From contig NZ_JAKGRW010000036.1 of assembly GCF_021555175.1 (NCBI RefSeq), positions 1 through 48,246 of the forward strand: a DNA stretch of 48,246 nucleotides, in the 5' to 3' direction. Position 1 is the first letter of the stretch, and each line of letters begins with the position of its first letter. The translations under genes and the position numbers were made by a program. This DNA is from Nocardioides alcanivorans. GTDB taxonomy: Bacteria; Actinomycetota; Actinomycetes; Propionibacteriales; Nocardioidaceae. Shown here piece by piece: positions 1 through 10,531 of the stretch. Below the pieces are notes generated by a model. It searched no databases, was not told the origin of the DNA, and saw only the letters and a program-made list of their open reading frames with translations.

Positions 1-350
1 GACGCCGAGCGATTGCCATGCTTGACCACGAGCGCACCAGCGCCGGCGGCCACGACCGAGGACATCGTGGAGATGTTGACCGAGAACGATCGGTCGCCAC
101 CGGTGCCGACGATGTCGAGGCCGCGCCCGGGGACCGAGAGCGGGGTCGCCTTCTCGAACATCGCGTCGATGAGGCCACGCACCTCCTCGACCGTCTCGCC
201 CTTGCTGCGCAGCGCCACCGCGAACCCGGCGATCTGCGACGGGCTCGCCTCCCCACCGAGGATCTCGCCCATCGCCCACGCGGCCTCGCCGGCAGAGATG
301 TCCCTGCCGTTGACGAGGTCGGTGAGCAGTTGCGGCCAGGCCGTGCTCAT
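1..350 (-). CDS. trpD: Anthranilate phosphoribosyltransferase, N-terminal part (left-arm copy)
   Basis: Inverted copy of the first ~116 codons of the full trpD at 22152-23183; the rest lies beyond the window edge. The visible part includes the phosphoribosyl-pyrophosphate-binding glycine motif GTGGD. Its ATG overlaps the stop of the preceding receiver-like gene by four bases, as in the right arm. A copy this short could not give an active enzyme unless the sequence continues outside the window. Confidence 0.9.
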   Translation of the reverse strand, partial: MSTAWPQLLTDLVNGRDISAGEAAWAMGEILGGEASPSQIAGFAVALRSKGETVEEVRGLIDAMFEKATPLSVPGRGLDIVGTGGDRSFSVNISTMSSVVAAGAGALVVKHGNRSA

Positions 351-757
351 CGGGCGGGCACGCCGGGACGCAGCACGTTGACCACGGCCTCAGCCAACTG
401 CAGCGGGTCGATCGGGTGCGGAACCGCTGCCTCGGCCCGCGACCAGGTCGCCAGCCACGCGTCCTGGGGGCGGCCGGTCAGCACCACGACGGGTGGGCAC
501 CGATAGATCTCGTCCTTGAGCTGCTTGGCGATGCCCATTCCCCCGGCGGGCACGGCCTCGCCGTCGAGGATCACGAGATCGATCTTGCCCGAATCCATGT
601 GCTGGATGACGACCGGCTCGGTCGCCACCTCGACGTACTCGAACTCCGGGAGATCAGGGTGCGGACCCCGCCCGAGGGCGAGGATCACCTGCTCTCGCGT
701 GTTGACGTCGTCGCTGTAGACCAGGACCCGAAGGCGTGCAGCAGTGGAGTCACTCAC
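347..757 (-). CDS. Receiver-like (response-regulator fold) protein, left-arm copy
   Basis: Identical inverted copy of the 136-residue protein at 21745-22155, described there. It is coupled by four-base overlaps to ctaG upstream and trpD downstream. Confidence 0.85.
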   Translation of the reverse strand: MSDSTAARLRVLVYSDDVNTREQVILALGRGPHPDLPEFEYVEVATEPVVIQHMDSGKIDLVILDGEAVPAGGMGIAKQLKDEIYRCPPVVVLTGRPQDAWLATWSRAEAAVPHPIDPLQLAEAVVNVLRPGVPAR

Positions 758-1815
758 GATTCGATCGTAGCCCCACCGGCGCTCGATGGGCGGTCGGGTT
801 CGCTCAACGGTGCGTCACCGGTTCGTTCGGCAGCCGCTCGAACCGGTTCGGGCTCCGCTCCACCCTGCTCCGTGGTCACCTGGGCCGCGAGGCGCGCCTC
901 CTCGCGGTCGAGAGCACGGTCGACCTGCTTGGCCTCCTGCATCGACTGCCTGACCCACTGCACGAACAACGTCGCGAAGAAGAGCAGTCCGATCGCGTCG
1001 CCCGAGGCCCACAGGATCGCGCCGGCCAGGTTCTGGTCGTCGGCCATCGAGGGCAGCCACGACCCCATCGGTCCGTCCCGCAACGCGCTGTAGTGCTCCT
1101 CGCCGATGATCGTCTCCTGCCCCATGATCGTGATGCCGAGGAACGCGTGGAAGGGCAACGTCAGCAGCAGGAGGAGCAACCGCAAGGGATAGGTCACCCG
1201 GCCCGGCACCGGGTCCACCCCGAGGAGCGGCCAGAAGAACAGCGTGCCGATCAGCACCAGGTGGACGTGCATCATCTGGTGCACGTACGTCGAGTCGAGC
1301 GACGCGTCGTACCAGCCGGTGAAGTAGAGCGCCCAGGGCGACAGGACATAGAGCGCCAGGGTCAGCGGCGCGAAGGAGAGCACCTTCGCGACGCGGGAGT
1401 GGACGACGGCGAGCAACCACTTCTTCGGACCCGAGCGGGTCCCACCCGGCAGGGTGCGCAGCGCGAGCGTCACCGGCGCCCCGAGCGCGAGCGCGAGCGG
1501 CACCCACATGGAGAGCACCATGTGCTGGACCATGTGCGTGCTCAGCAGCACGGTGTCGTACATCGCCACGCCACCTTGGGTCGCAAGGAAGAAGCCACCC
1601 ATGCCGAGCACCACGAACGAGATGGTGCGGCCGATCGGCCACGAGTCCCCCCGGCGCTTCAACACGCTGACGCCGTAGAGATAGAGACCGGTGACCCAGA
1701 CGCCGGCGATGAACAGGAACGGGTCGATGGCCCAGTCGGTCACCGCTCGGGACCACGTCCATTCAGGGAGGTAGTCGGAGGTCGGAGAGGCGGTGATCTG
1801 GAGCGTTCGAAGCAC
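754..1815 (-). CDS. ctaG: Cytochrome c oxidase assembly protein (caa3-type CtaG family), left-arm copy
   Basis: Identical inverted copy of the 353-residue membrane protein at 20687-21748, described there. It is divergent from ctaE and shares the same 74-bp promoter region with it. Confidence 0.88.
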   Translation of the reverse strand: MLRTLQITASPTSDYLPEWTWSRAVTDWAIDPFLFIAGVWVTGLYLYGVSVLKRRGDSWPIGRTISFVVLGMGGFFLATQGGVAMYDTVLLSTHMVQHMVLSMWVPLALALGAPVTLALRTLPGGTRSGPKKWLLAVVHSRVAKVLSFAPLTLALYVLSPWALYFTGWYDASLDSTYVHQMMHVHLVLIGTLFFWPLLGVDPVPGRVTYPLRLLLLLLTLPFHAFLGITIMGQETIIGEEHYSALRDGPMGSWLPSMADDQNLAGAILWASGDAIGLLFFATLFVQWVRQSMQEAKQVDRALDREEARLAAQVTTEQGGAEPEPVRAAAERTGDAPLSEPDRPSSAGGATIES

Positions 1816-1889
1816 AGTGTGAACTTTATGACGCCCTCAAACCGGGGGTCGGGGTGCCCTCGACAACCGATACGTACATAATGAGGCCC
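1816..1889. promoter_or_regulatory. Divergent ctaG/ctaE promoter region, left-arm copy
   Basis: Mirror of 20613-20686. The plus strand has TACATAAT at 1875-1882 with the ctaE GTG seven bases later at 1890. The minus strand has a TAAAGT box seven bases before the ctaG GTG. See the right-arm entry for the reasoning. Confidence 0.45.
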
Positions 1890-2528
1890 GTGGCGACTGC
1901 AACTGCGATTCCGGCGTCCCGTCTTCACGGGCATCACGACCGTCCCAGCATGGTCAGCGTGGGAACGATCATCTGGCTCTCGAGCGAGCTGATGTTCTTT
2001 GCTGCGCTGTTTGCGTGCTATTTCACCATTCGGGCCCAAAGCCCGGACCTGTGGGCGAGCCAGACCGAGCTCCTGAACATCCCGTTCTCGACCGTGAACA
2101 CCACGATCCTCGTGCTCTCCTCGGTCACCTGCCAGCTCGGCGTCTTCGCTGCCGAGCGCGGCCAGGTCGGCCGCTCGGGCAACCTGTTCCAGGTGAACAA
2201 GTGGGGTCTGCGTGAGTGGTTCATCCTCACGTTCATCATGGGCGCGATCTTCATCGGTGGACAGGCGACTGAGTACGCCGAGCTGGTCCACCACGGCGTG
2301 ACGCTCTCGTCCAATGCCTACGGCTCGGTGTTCTACCTGACCACTGGCTTCCACGGACTCCACGTCACCGGCGGTCTGATCGCCTTCCTCTTCGTGCTCG
2401 GCCGCACCTACGTGGCGCGCAAGTTCACGCACGAGCAGGCGATCAGCGCGGTCGTCGTGTCGTACTACTGGCACTTCGTCGACGTGGTGTGGATCGGCCT
2501 CTTCGCGACCATCTACCTCATCAAGTAG
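1890..2528 (+). CDS. ctaE: Cytochrome c oxidase subunit III, left-arm copy
   Basis: Identical copy of the gene at 19974-20612, encoding 212 residues from the GTG at 1890. An in-frame start at 1854 exists, but it would place the -10-like box inside the coding region. The protein from GTG 1890 begins in the usual actinobacterial CtaE style, with the [15 protein letters not shown] stretch shortly after the start. Confidence 0.92.
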   Translation: MATATAIPASRLHGHHDRPSMVSVGTIIWLSSELMFFAALFACYFTIRAQSPDLWASQTELLNIPFSTVNTTILVLSSVTCQLGVFAAERGQVGRSGNLFQVNKWGLREWFILTFIMGAIFIGGQATEYAELVHHGVTLSSNAYGSVFYLTTGFHGLHVTGGLIAFLFVLGRTYVARKFTHEQAISAVVVSYYWHFVDVVWIGLFATIYLIK

Positions 2529-2559
2529 CACCAGACCGTCAAGATCAAGGATTGATTCC

Positions 2560-3449
2560 GTGCGTTTCCTGAACCGCTCCGCAGGCCGGCTGTCGCGTCA
2601 TCGCCGCAGCCGCTTGGCGGGCCTCCTGGTCATGCTGCTGGGCTTGCTCTTCATGGGCGGCCTCTACCAGGTCGTGCTCTCCCCTCCAACGCGGACACCC
2701 AGACCAAGTCCGACGAAGAGCTGATCCAGGAGGGCCGCGAGCTCTTCCTGGTCGGCTGCTCCTTCTGCCACGGGCAGAACGGCGAGGGCATCAACTCCGA
2801 CGATGGCCAGTACGGCCCGTCGCTGGTGGGTGTCGGTGGCGCAGCCGCCGACTTCCAGCTCACCACCGGCCGTATGCCGATGCAGACCCCCGGACAGCAG
2901 GCTCCCTCGAAGACTCCGGTCTACAGCCAGGACGAGATCGCTGCCCTGACGGCCTACATCAGCTCGCTCGGCGCCGGCCCCGACGTGCCCACCGCGGCCC
3001 AGTACGACATCGACAAGTACGGCCTCAGCGCCGACGAGCGTCGTCAGGCCGTCGTCGACGGCGGACAGCTCTTCTTGACCAACTGCACCGCCTGCCACAA
3101 CTTCGATGGTTCGGGTGGCGCCATGCCGTGGGGCAAGTACGCCCCCAGCCTCAAGTCGACCAGCAAGAAGAACCTCTACCAGGCGATGCTCACCGGCCCG
3201 CAGCAGATGCCGGTCTTCTCCGACGAGGTGCTCACGTCCAAGGACAAGGCATCGATCATCGCCTACCTGGACTCCATCGGCGAGGAGCCCCAGCACGGCG
3301 GCTTCGGCCTCGGTGGTCTGGGCCCGGTCAGCGAGGGCATGTTTGCCTGGCTGTTCGGCATCGGTGGTCTGGTCGGCTTCGCCTACTGGATCGCGGCCCA
3401 CTCCACTCGTTCCACCAAGACCAAGTCCAGTGAGGGGACGCAAGCGTGA
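2560..3449 (+). CDS. qcrC: Cytochrome bc1 complex diheme cytochrome c subunit, left-arm copy (apparent frameshift)
   Basis: Copy of the gene at 19053-19942. It starts at GTG 2560 with an AAGGA ribosome-binding site at 2547-2551. The frame breaks at the C-run 2681-2684, where a fifth C restores a 296-residue protein with an N-terminal membrane segment, two CxxCH haem sites (CSFCH and CTACH) and a C-terminal membrane anchor. The same break is present in the right arm. The stop overlaps qcrA by four bases. Confidence 0.9.
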
Positions 3450-4545
3450 CCGACCAGACCGACAACCTCCCGGTCGAGGAACCGATCCCCAACCCGGGGC
3501 TGCCCGAGCACGAGTGGCGCCCCACTGATGTCGACCCGGCCGCTGAGAAGCGCGCCGAGCGACAGGTTGCGACCTTCTTCCTGCTCTCCGTGGTGTCCGC
3601 GCTCGCGTTCTGCGTCGCCTACTTCACGATCGAGCCCGGCGACACCTTCATGGGCATGGGCGCGATGAACGTCGCGCTCGGCCTGAGCCTCGGCTTCGCG
3701 CTGCTCTTCATCGGCATCGGCATCATCCAGTGGGCACGCAAGCTCATGGGCGACCACGAGATCTCCGAGCAGCGTCACCCGGCCGCGTCCTCCGAGGAGG
3801 ACCGCGCCGCCACGATCGCTGCCCTCCAGCAGGGCCTCGAGGAGTCCGGCATCGGCCGCCGCCCCTTGGTGCGCAACACCATGCTGCTCGCTCTCGGTGT
3901 CGTCGGCCTGCCCCTGATCGTGGGCCTGCGCGACCTCGGCCCGCTGCCGGGCAAGAAGCTCGAGAGCACGGTGTGGAAGCGCGGCACCCGGATCGTCAAC
4001 GACGTCACCGGCCGCTGGATCCGACCGAGCGACCTCGAGGTCGGCCAGCTGGTCAACGCGGAGCCCGAGGGCCTCGTGAACCCCCGGACGCCGAGCACCT
4101 CGCCGGCCTCGAGGAGCGTGGCATCGAGCACCTCGAAGGCGTCGACCTGCAGGTCGCCAAGGCCAAGGCCTCGGTCATCATGGTTCGCATGGAGCCGAAG
4201 GACATCACCGAGGAGACCCAGAACTGGGGTCACGAGGGCATCCTCTGCTACTCCAAGATCTGCACCCACGTGGGTTGCCCGATCGCCCTGTGGGAGCAGC
4301 AGACGCACCACCTGCTGTGCCCGTGCCACCAGTCCACCTTCGACCTCGGTGACCGGGGTCGGGTCGTGTTCGGCCCGGCTGCTCGCCGGCTGCCGATGCT
4401 GCCGATCGAGGTCGACGAGGACGGCTACCTGGCTGCGCGCAGTGACTTCCTCGAGCCCGTGGGCCCGAGCTACTGGGAGCGCAACTCACCCTCCTACTGG
4501 GAAAAGCAGGAGAAGAAGTTCTTTGAGGAGGAGGCTGCCAAGTGA
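3446..4545 (+). CDS. qcrA: Cytochrome bc1 complex Rieske iron-sulfur subunit, left-arm copy, frameshifted
   Basis: Copy of the intact gene at 17956-19056, but one T is missing after the C-run 4081-4085. In the right arm the matching text reads GTGAACCCCCTGGACG. Reading from the start, the frame is lost after about residue 212, before the iron-sulfur cluster residues. The Rieske motifs (CTHVGC, CPCH) are still encoded in the shifted frame up to 4545. This is the only difference seen between the two arms. Confidence 0.9.
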
Positions 4546-6278
4546 GCACCCAGAACGTGGCATCCACCAACGGCAAGACGGCCACCTCGGCCGGCAAGCC
4601 GGGTCGCGGTGCCCGCACCGTCGGTTGGGCTGACGAGCGCCTCGGCCTCGCCGGCCTGGCCAAGAAGAACCTCCGCAAGGTCTTTCCGGACCACTGGTCC
4701 TTCATGCTGGGCGAGATTGCTCTCTGGAGCTTCGTCGTCCTGCTGCTGAGCGGCGTGTTCTTGACCTTCTGGTTCCGCCCCTCGATGGCGGAAGTCGAAT
4801 ACATGGGCACCTACGAGCAGTTCCGTGGCCTGCACATGTCGGAGGCCTTCGCCTCCACCCTCGACATCTCGTTCGACGTCCGCGGCGGACTGATGATGCG
4901 TCAGATGCACCACTGGGCAGCCATGCTGTTCATCGCATCGATGCTCGTCCACATGATGCGCGTGTTCCTCACCGGCGCATTCCGCAAGCCCCGTGAGATC
5001 AACTGGGTCATCGGTGGCCTGCTGATCCTGCTCGGCATCGTCGAAGGATTCTCGGGCTACTCACTGCCCGACGACCTGCTCTCCGGCACCGGTCTACGTA
5101 TCGCCCAGGGCCTCGTGCAGTCGACTCCGGTGCTCGGCACCTACATGTCGTTCTTCATGTTCGGTGGCGAGTTCCCGGGCGACGCGATCGTGCCGCGTCT
5201 CTACATGGCACACATCCTGCTGCTGCCGGCGTTGATCCTGGCGCTCATCGCTGCCCACATGCTGCTGCTCGTCTACCACAAGCACACGCAGTGGCCTGGC
5301 CCCGGTCGTACCGAGGAGAACGTCGTCGGCTACCCGATGCTCCCGGTCTACGCAGCCAAGGCGGGCGGCTTCTTCTTCATCGTGTTCGGCTGGTCCGCCT
5401 TCATGGGTGGTCTGATGACGATCAACCCGGTGTGGAAGTACGGCCCCTACGACCCGACCAAGGTCACCGCCGGTTCGCAGCCGGACTGGTACATGGGTCT
5501 GGCCGAGGGCACCCTGCGCATCATGCCCGGGTGGGAGTCCCACTTCCTCGGCGTCACGCTGTCGTGGAACATCCTGATCCCCGGCATGGTCGCGCCGATG
5601 GCACTGCTGGCCATGGTGCTCGCCTGGCCGTTCCTCGAGGCCTGGGTGACTGGCGACAAGCGGGAGCACCACCTGCTCCAGCGTCCGCGCAACGCCCCAA
5701 CCCGTACGGCGTTCCTCGTCGCGATGATGACCCTCTACGGCCTGTTGTGGATCGGCGGCGGCAACGACGTCCTCGCCGTGCTGTTCAACCTCAACCTCAA
5801 CCACATCACGTGGTTCCTGAGGGCGGCCATCTTCATCATCCCGCCGCTGGTGTTCATCTGGATCAGGCGTTGGTGCATCTCGCTCCAGCGTCACGACAAC
5901 GAGATGCTGCTCCACGGCTATGAGAGCGGAATCATCATGCGCTCCCCCGAGGGTGGTTACAGCGAGCGTCACCTGCCGCTCTCCGACGACCACGCCTACA
6001 AGCTCACGGCCCGCGACCGCGACGAGGTCTACGACTCCGCCAAGGACGTCGACGCCAACGGCGTCGCCGCCCCGGGTGGTCGCGGCACGGCACTTCGCGA
6101 GAAGCTCTCCAAGAGCATGTTCGCGGACAACGTGCAGAAGCCGACCGCAGAGGAGCTCGAGGAGGCACGGCACCACGCCGCGCACGAGCACGAGCTCGAA
6201 GCCGGTCTCGACCACCCCGCCGACGGACACCAGTTCGACGGTCGTGGTCCGGTCGAGGGTGACGAACTCCGACACTGA
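4542..6278 (+). CDS. qcrB: Cytochrome bc1 complex cytochrome b subunit, left-arm copy
   Basis: Identical copy of the 578-residue protein at 16223-17959, described there. It starts at a GTG that overlaps the qcrA stop. Confidence 0.93.
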   Translation: MSTQNVASTNGKTATSAGKPGRGARTVGWADERLGLAGLAKKNLRKVFPDHWSFMLGEIALWSFVVLLLSGVFLTFWFRPSMAEVEYMGTYEQFRGLHMSEAFASTLDISFDVRGGLMMRQMHHWAAMLFIASMLVHMMRVFLTGAFRKPREINWVIGGLLILLGIVEGFSGYSLPDDLLSGTGLRIAQGLVQSTPVLGTYMSFFMFGGEFPGDAIVPRLYMAHILLLPALILALIAAHMLLLVYHKHTQWPGPGRTEENVVGYPMLPVYAAKAGGFFFIVFGWSAFMGGLMTINPVWKYGPYDPTKVTAGSQPDWYMGLAEGTLRIMPGWESHFLGVTLSWNILIPGMVAPMALLAMVLAWPFLEAWVTGDKREHHLLQRPRNAPTRTAFLVAMMTLYGLLWIGGGNDVLAVLFNLNLNHITWFLRAAIFIIPPLVFIWIRRWCISLQRHDNEMLLHGYESGIIMRSPEGGYSERHLPLSDDHAYKLTARDRDEVYDSAKDVDANGVAAPGGRGTALREKLSKSMFADNVQKPTAEELEEARHHAAHEHELEAGLDHPADGHQFDGRGPVEGDELRH

Positions 6279-6294
6279 CCTCGTGTCCATGATC

Positions 6295-6326
6295 GTTGGC
6301 CCCGGAGCAGCTGCTCCGGGGCCAAC
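6295..6326 (+). terminator. Perfect 32-nt palindrome after qcrB, left-arm copy
   Basis: GTTGGCCCCGGAGCAG is followed directly by its own reverse complement, making a 16-bp perfect dyad 16 nt after the qcrB stop. It is probably the operon terminator, although it has no T-run. The mirror copy is at 16175-16206. In the left arm, 6327-6464 holds nothing further I can name except the GGAGG ribosome-binding site of the next gene at 6455-6459. Confidence 0.7.
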
Positions 6327-6464
6327 GGCCATTTCACAGCGAAGTCGCTGCTCTTGCGCGCCGAGATGGCAGTTGTTGTTGCTCCCCGGGTTGGCGGAAT
6401 TCCTCCGCGCGTACGGGTGTTCACCATCTGATCAAGTTTTCAATCTCAGCCTCCGGAGGTCTCC

Positions 6465-7498
6465 ATGCATGCCCCGCTGCAGTTCGGTCTCGACACGTTC
6501 GGCGACGTGACCGTCGACCTCGACGGCGCACTGCTCCCCCAGCACCAGGTGATCCGCAACATCGTCGAGCAGGCCGTGCTCGCCGACCAGCTGGGCATCG
6601 ACGCCTTCGGCGTGGGCGAGCACCACCGCGACGACTTCGCGGTGACCTCACCTGACGTCGTCCTCGCAGCCGCAGCATCACGGACCTCGCGGATCCTGCT
6701 CGGCACGGCGGTCACCGTGCTCAGCTCCGATGACCCGATCCGCGTCTACGAGCGCTTCGCCACCTTGGACGCCGTCTCCGCCGGCCGTGCCGAGGTCACC
6801 CTGGGTCGTGGCTCCTTCACCGAGTCCTTCCCGCTCTTCGGGCTGGATCTGGGCGACTACGAACGCCTCTTCGAGGAGAAGCTCGATCTCTTTGCGAAGC
6901 TCCGCTCCGAGGGGGAGATCTCTTGGCAGGGCACCGTGCGGGCGCCGCTCCAGCCCACCCACGTCTATCCCAAGACCGAGCGGGGCAGCCTGCCGACCTG
7001 GATCGGGGTGGGTGGCTCGCCGGAGTCCGTCGTCCGCGCAGCACGGCACGGCCTGCCGATGATGCTCGCGATCATCGGGGGTGACCCGGCCCGCTTCACG
7101 CCCTACGTCGAGCTCTACCGTCGCGCGCTCTCCGAGCTGGACCGGCCCGACCTCCCCGTGGGCGTGCACTCCCCGGGTTCATCGCTGCCTCCGACGATGC
7201 CGCCCGTGAACTGCTCCACCCGCACTTCGTGGCCAACCGCAATCGCATCGGGGCCGAGCGAGGCTGGGCCCCCACCACGCGCGCACAGTACGACGCGGAG
7301 ATCGACCACGGCTCGCTCTATGTCGGGTCCCCTGAGACCGTGGCCCAGAAGATCGCCGGCACGGTGCGCGCCCTCGGGTTGCAGCGCTTCGACCTCAAGT
7401 ACAGCAACGGACCGATGCCTCACGAGCAGCTCATGGAGAGCATCCGGCTCTACGGCACCGAGGTGATCCCGCGGGTCCGGGAGATCCTGGCGGGCTGA
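6465..7498 (+). CDS. LLM-class (luciferase-like) flavin-dependent oxidoreductase, left-arm copy (apparent frameshift)
   Basis: Copy of the gene at 15003-16036, described there. The frame breaks at the G-run 7175-7177, where a fourth G rejoins the two halves into a 344-residue protein. Confidence 0.87.
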
Positions 7499-7519
7499 AG
7501 CCGGCCCCTTGACCGCGGA

Positions 7520-8736
7520 TCACGCCAGGGCGGAACCCTGCTTCCACTCCTTGAAGGGCAGGTTCCAGTCGCCGTAGCCGTTCTCCAGCGTCATGGGGCG
7601 GTCGGTGCCGGTGTATTCGACCACGTCGCCGCGCTGCGTCATGTCATAGAGGATGGCGGCGTCGGCCGTGCTCATGCCCGTGCACCCGTGGGAGACGTTG
7701 GCGCTCCCCTGCGAGCCCACCGACCACGGCGCTGCGTGGATGAACTCACCCGAGTAGGTCAGCCGCATCGCATACTCGACGTTGTCGATGTCGTAGTACT
7801 CCGAGCTGCCCTGGTTGATCCCCACGGTCTCCGAGCGCATTCGCCGGGTGCGGAACTTCTCCATGATCACCTTGGTTCCGGAGCGGGTGATGAACCCGTC
7901 CTTGCCCGTCGTGATCGGGAAGGTGTGCGCCAGCTCGCCGTTGGTGAAGACCTGCATCTGGTGCGTCCGCGCGTCGACCTTGGTGACGTGGGCGTCGCCC
8001 ACCGCGAACTCCACCGTGCGCGACTCCTGACCGTAGAGTCCGTCTCCAGCCGGCACGCTGTTGACGTCGGCGTTCACCGTCACCTTCGTGCCCGGCTTCC
8101 AGTAGCTCTTCGGGCGCCAGTGCACCTCCGTGTCGGAGATCCAGCGCCATGACCCCTTCTGCGCCGGGGTGCTCTCCACCGCGAGATGTTCCTCGATCGA
8201 TCGGCGGTCGCCGATGGGCAGGTCGAAGGTGACGACAACAGGCATTCCGACCCCGACGGTCTCGCCCTGCAGCGGCGCCACGGACGGATAGACCTGCTGG
8301 TCGAGGGTCAGCTCCTCGGTGTTGAAGCGTCTCCTGACGCTCTGCTGCCCACCGTCCGCGTCGCGCACCTCTGCCGTGACGACGTACGACGTGCCCGGCT
8401 CGAGCCGCTCGGTGGCGGTCCACGAGGTGCTGTCGTCCGCCAGGTCGCCCGCGACGTCTGCGCCATCGACGGAACGCAACCGCACCGAGGTGAGGCTGCC
8501 TCCGGACACGTCTACGTCGACGAGCGTGTCGACAGGCGCGAGTGCCTTCTTCTTGACGTTGAACACCACGTCCACCTGTTCGGCGGCGCTCTCCCCTGGC
8601 TGTCGCCTCCGGGCCCTCCGCGTTCACCGGAGGAGCCGTCGGTGTCGCTCTGGCAGGCCGCCAGGAAGGAGCTCGCGAGGACGAACGAGGTCGCCAGGAC
8701 GGCAGCACGGCGTACCCGCCGGATCGGCAACGACAT
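7520..8736 (-). CDS. L,D-transpeptidase lipoprotein, left-arm copy (apparent frameshift)
   Basis: Copy of the gene at 13765-14981, described there. The frame breaks near the lipoprotein linker at 8583-8586, where one base is missing in a C/G run. The gene converges on the monooxygenase gene with only 21 nt between the stops. Confidence 0.88.
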
Positions 8737-8798
8737 GGGACTCCCCGTAGGACGTGGTTGGGACGAACTGCCACAGGGTAGCGCCCGAACCGAAACAA

Positions 8799-8833
8799 TT
8801 CGGCCCCGCCACGAGGAACGTGACGGGGCCGAA
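8799..8833 (-). terminator. Hairpin after ctaF, left-arm copy
   Basis: Mirror of 13668-13702: a 14-15 bp stem built on TTCGGCCCCG with a short loop, located just after the ctaF stop. Confidence 0.65.
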
Positions 8834-8849
8834 GCGATGGATCAACCGA

Positions 8850-9268
8850 TCAGTGGGCGAACTCTCCGCGGTAGTACTCGAAGACCCAACCGATGACCGT
8901 CAGCAGGCCCAGGAGGAACCCGATGATGACCAGCCACCACAGCGCCAAGGCCACGGCGAAGGTGCACAGCGCGAAGGTCAGGGCGACCCACAGCGGCCAC
9001 CACGAGTAGGGCGGGAAGAAGCCCAGCTCACCGGCGCCGTCGGCGATCTCGCCGTCCTTGCGGTCCTCGGGACGCGGCTCCATCTTGGCAGCGTGGAAAC
9101 CGAGGTAGAGGGCGATCATGATGACCAGCAGGGCGGTCATGACCAAGGCGGTCGTGCCGACCCAGTCACCCCCTGCTCGTTCATCGCGTCGGTGACGAAC
9201 CAGTAGGCAGGCGCGACCAGCACGAAGAAGATGCCACAGGTCACGAAGAGCCAAGTTTCAGCCTTCAT
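8850..9268 (-). CDS. ctaF: Cytochrome c oxidase subunit IV, left-arm copy (apparent frameshift)
   Basis: Copy of the gene at 13233-13651, described there. The frame breaks at 9169-9173, in the same run as in the right arm. It follows the truncated ctaD with a one-base overlap. Confidence 0.85.
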
Positions 9269-10531
9269 CAGTTGTTGTCCTCCGTGCGCTCGTCCAACAT
9301 CTCCTGGCGACCCTCGACGTTGGGAGCGTCAGCCAGTCCGCCCTCTCGCTCGGCGTCGTTCTGGGCCAGCTCCAGCGCAGCAATCTCCGGGTGGTGCAGG
9401 TCGAACGCCGGCGACTCCGAACGGATGCGCGGGATCGACTCGAAGTTGTGGCGCGGGGGCGGGCAGCTGGTGGCCCACTCCAGGGAGCGGCCCCAGCCCC
9501 ACGGGTCGTCCACGACGACCTTCGGGCCCTTGCTCGAGACATAGACGTTGTAGAGGAACGGCAACGTCGAGGCCGCGAGCAGGAAGGCACCCACCGTGGA
9601 GAACTGGTTGAGGAACGTGAAGCCGTCGTCCGGCAGGTAGTCGACGTAACGACGCGGCATGCCCTCGACGCCCAGCCAGTGCTGCACGAGGAACGTGGCG
9701 TGGAAGCCGACGAAGAGCAGCCAGAAGTGGATCTTGCCCAGTCGCTCGTCGAGCATCTTGCCCGTCATCTTCGGCCACCAGAAGTAGAAGCCGGCGAACA
9801 TCGCGAACACCACCGTGCCGAACACCACGTAGTGGAAGTGCGCCACCACGAAGTAGGAGTCGGAGACGTGGAAGTCGAGCGGGGGCTCGCCAGGATGACG
9901 CCCGTCAGACCACCGAAGAGGAAGGTCGTGAGGAAGCCGATCGACCACAGCATCGGCGTGTCGAACGACAGCGAGCCGCCCCACATCGTGCCGATCCAGT
10001 TGAAGAACTTCACACCGGTCGGGACGGCGATCAGGAAGGTCATGCCGGAGAAGAACGGCAGGTTGACCTCACCGGTCACGAACATGTGGTGGGCCCACAC
10101 CGCGATCGAGAGGATCGCGATGCCCAGGGTCGCGCCGACCAGGCCGACGTAACCGAAGATGGGCTTGCGGGAGAAGACCGGGAGGATCTCCGTCACGATG
10201 CCGAAGAACGGCAACGCGATGATGTAGACCTCTGGGTGTCCGAAGAACCAGAACAGGTGTTGCCACAGGATCGCGCCACCGTGTTCGGCAGCGAAGATCT
10301 GGGCATCGAAGAGCCGGTCCACCTCGAGGGACAGCAGCGCGCCACCGAGGATCGGGAAGGCGATGAGCACCAGGATGCTGGTGATCAGGGTGTTCCACAC
10401 GAACAGCGGCATCCGGAACATGGTCATGCCGGGGGCACGCATGCAGATGATCGTGGTGATGAAGTTGACCGCACCCAAGATGGTGCCGATTCCAGCCATC
10501 CACAGACCCATGATCCACAGGTCCCCACCGA
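9268..10531 (-). pseudogene. ctaD: Cytochrome c oxidase subunit I, 5'-truncated left-arm copy
   Basis: Inverted copy of the ctaD 3' part. It lacks about the first 159 codons because the repeat ends at 10531. Read on the minus strand, the sequence just upstream comes from the ctaC promoter region and gives no ctaD start. The HPEVY, HHMF and HFHYVV copper/haem ligand motifs are present, but the first transmembrane helices and the HGTIM haem ligand are absent. It also carries the break at 9881-9885 shared with the full copy. It cannot make a working oxidase subunit in this arrangement. Confidence 0.92.

Larger units (their letters stand above)
1..10531. repeat. Left arm of a 10.5-kb inverted repeat
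   Basis: This stretch is the reverse complement of 11970-22501. Paired positions add up to 22502 from position 1 to 4085 and to 22501 from 4086 to 10531, because one T of the right arm (complement of 18416) is missing here. I compared the gene boundaries, several non-coding stretches and both ends; beyond that one base I found no difference. The arm ends inside ctaD at 10531 on one side and at the window edge, inside trpD, on the other. The match may continue beyond the window. Confidence 0.97.

Noticed and set aside
5094..6332. Long open frames antisense to qcrB and to other cytochrome genes
   Set aside because: They are Arg/Asp/Val/His-rich mirror readings typical of high-GC genes, without family motifs or ribosome-binding sites.
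1..10531. Left arm as an independent paralogous respiratory cluster
   Set aside because: Apart from one base the arms match even in non-coding DNA and in frame-breaking sites, so it is a recent or artificial copy, not a diverged paralogue.
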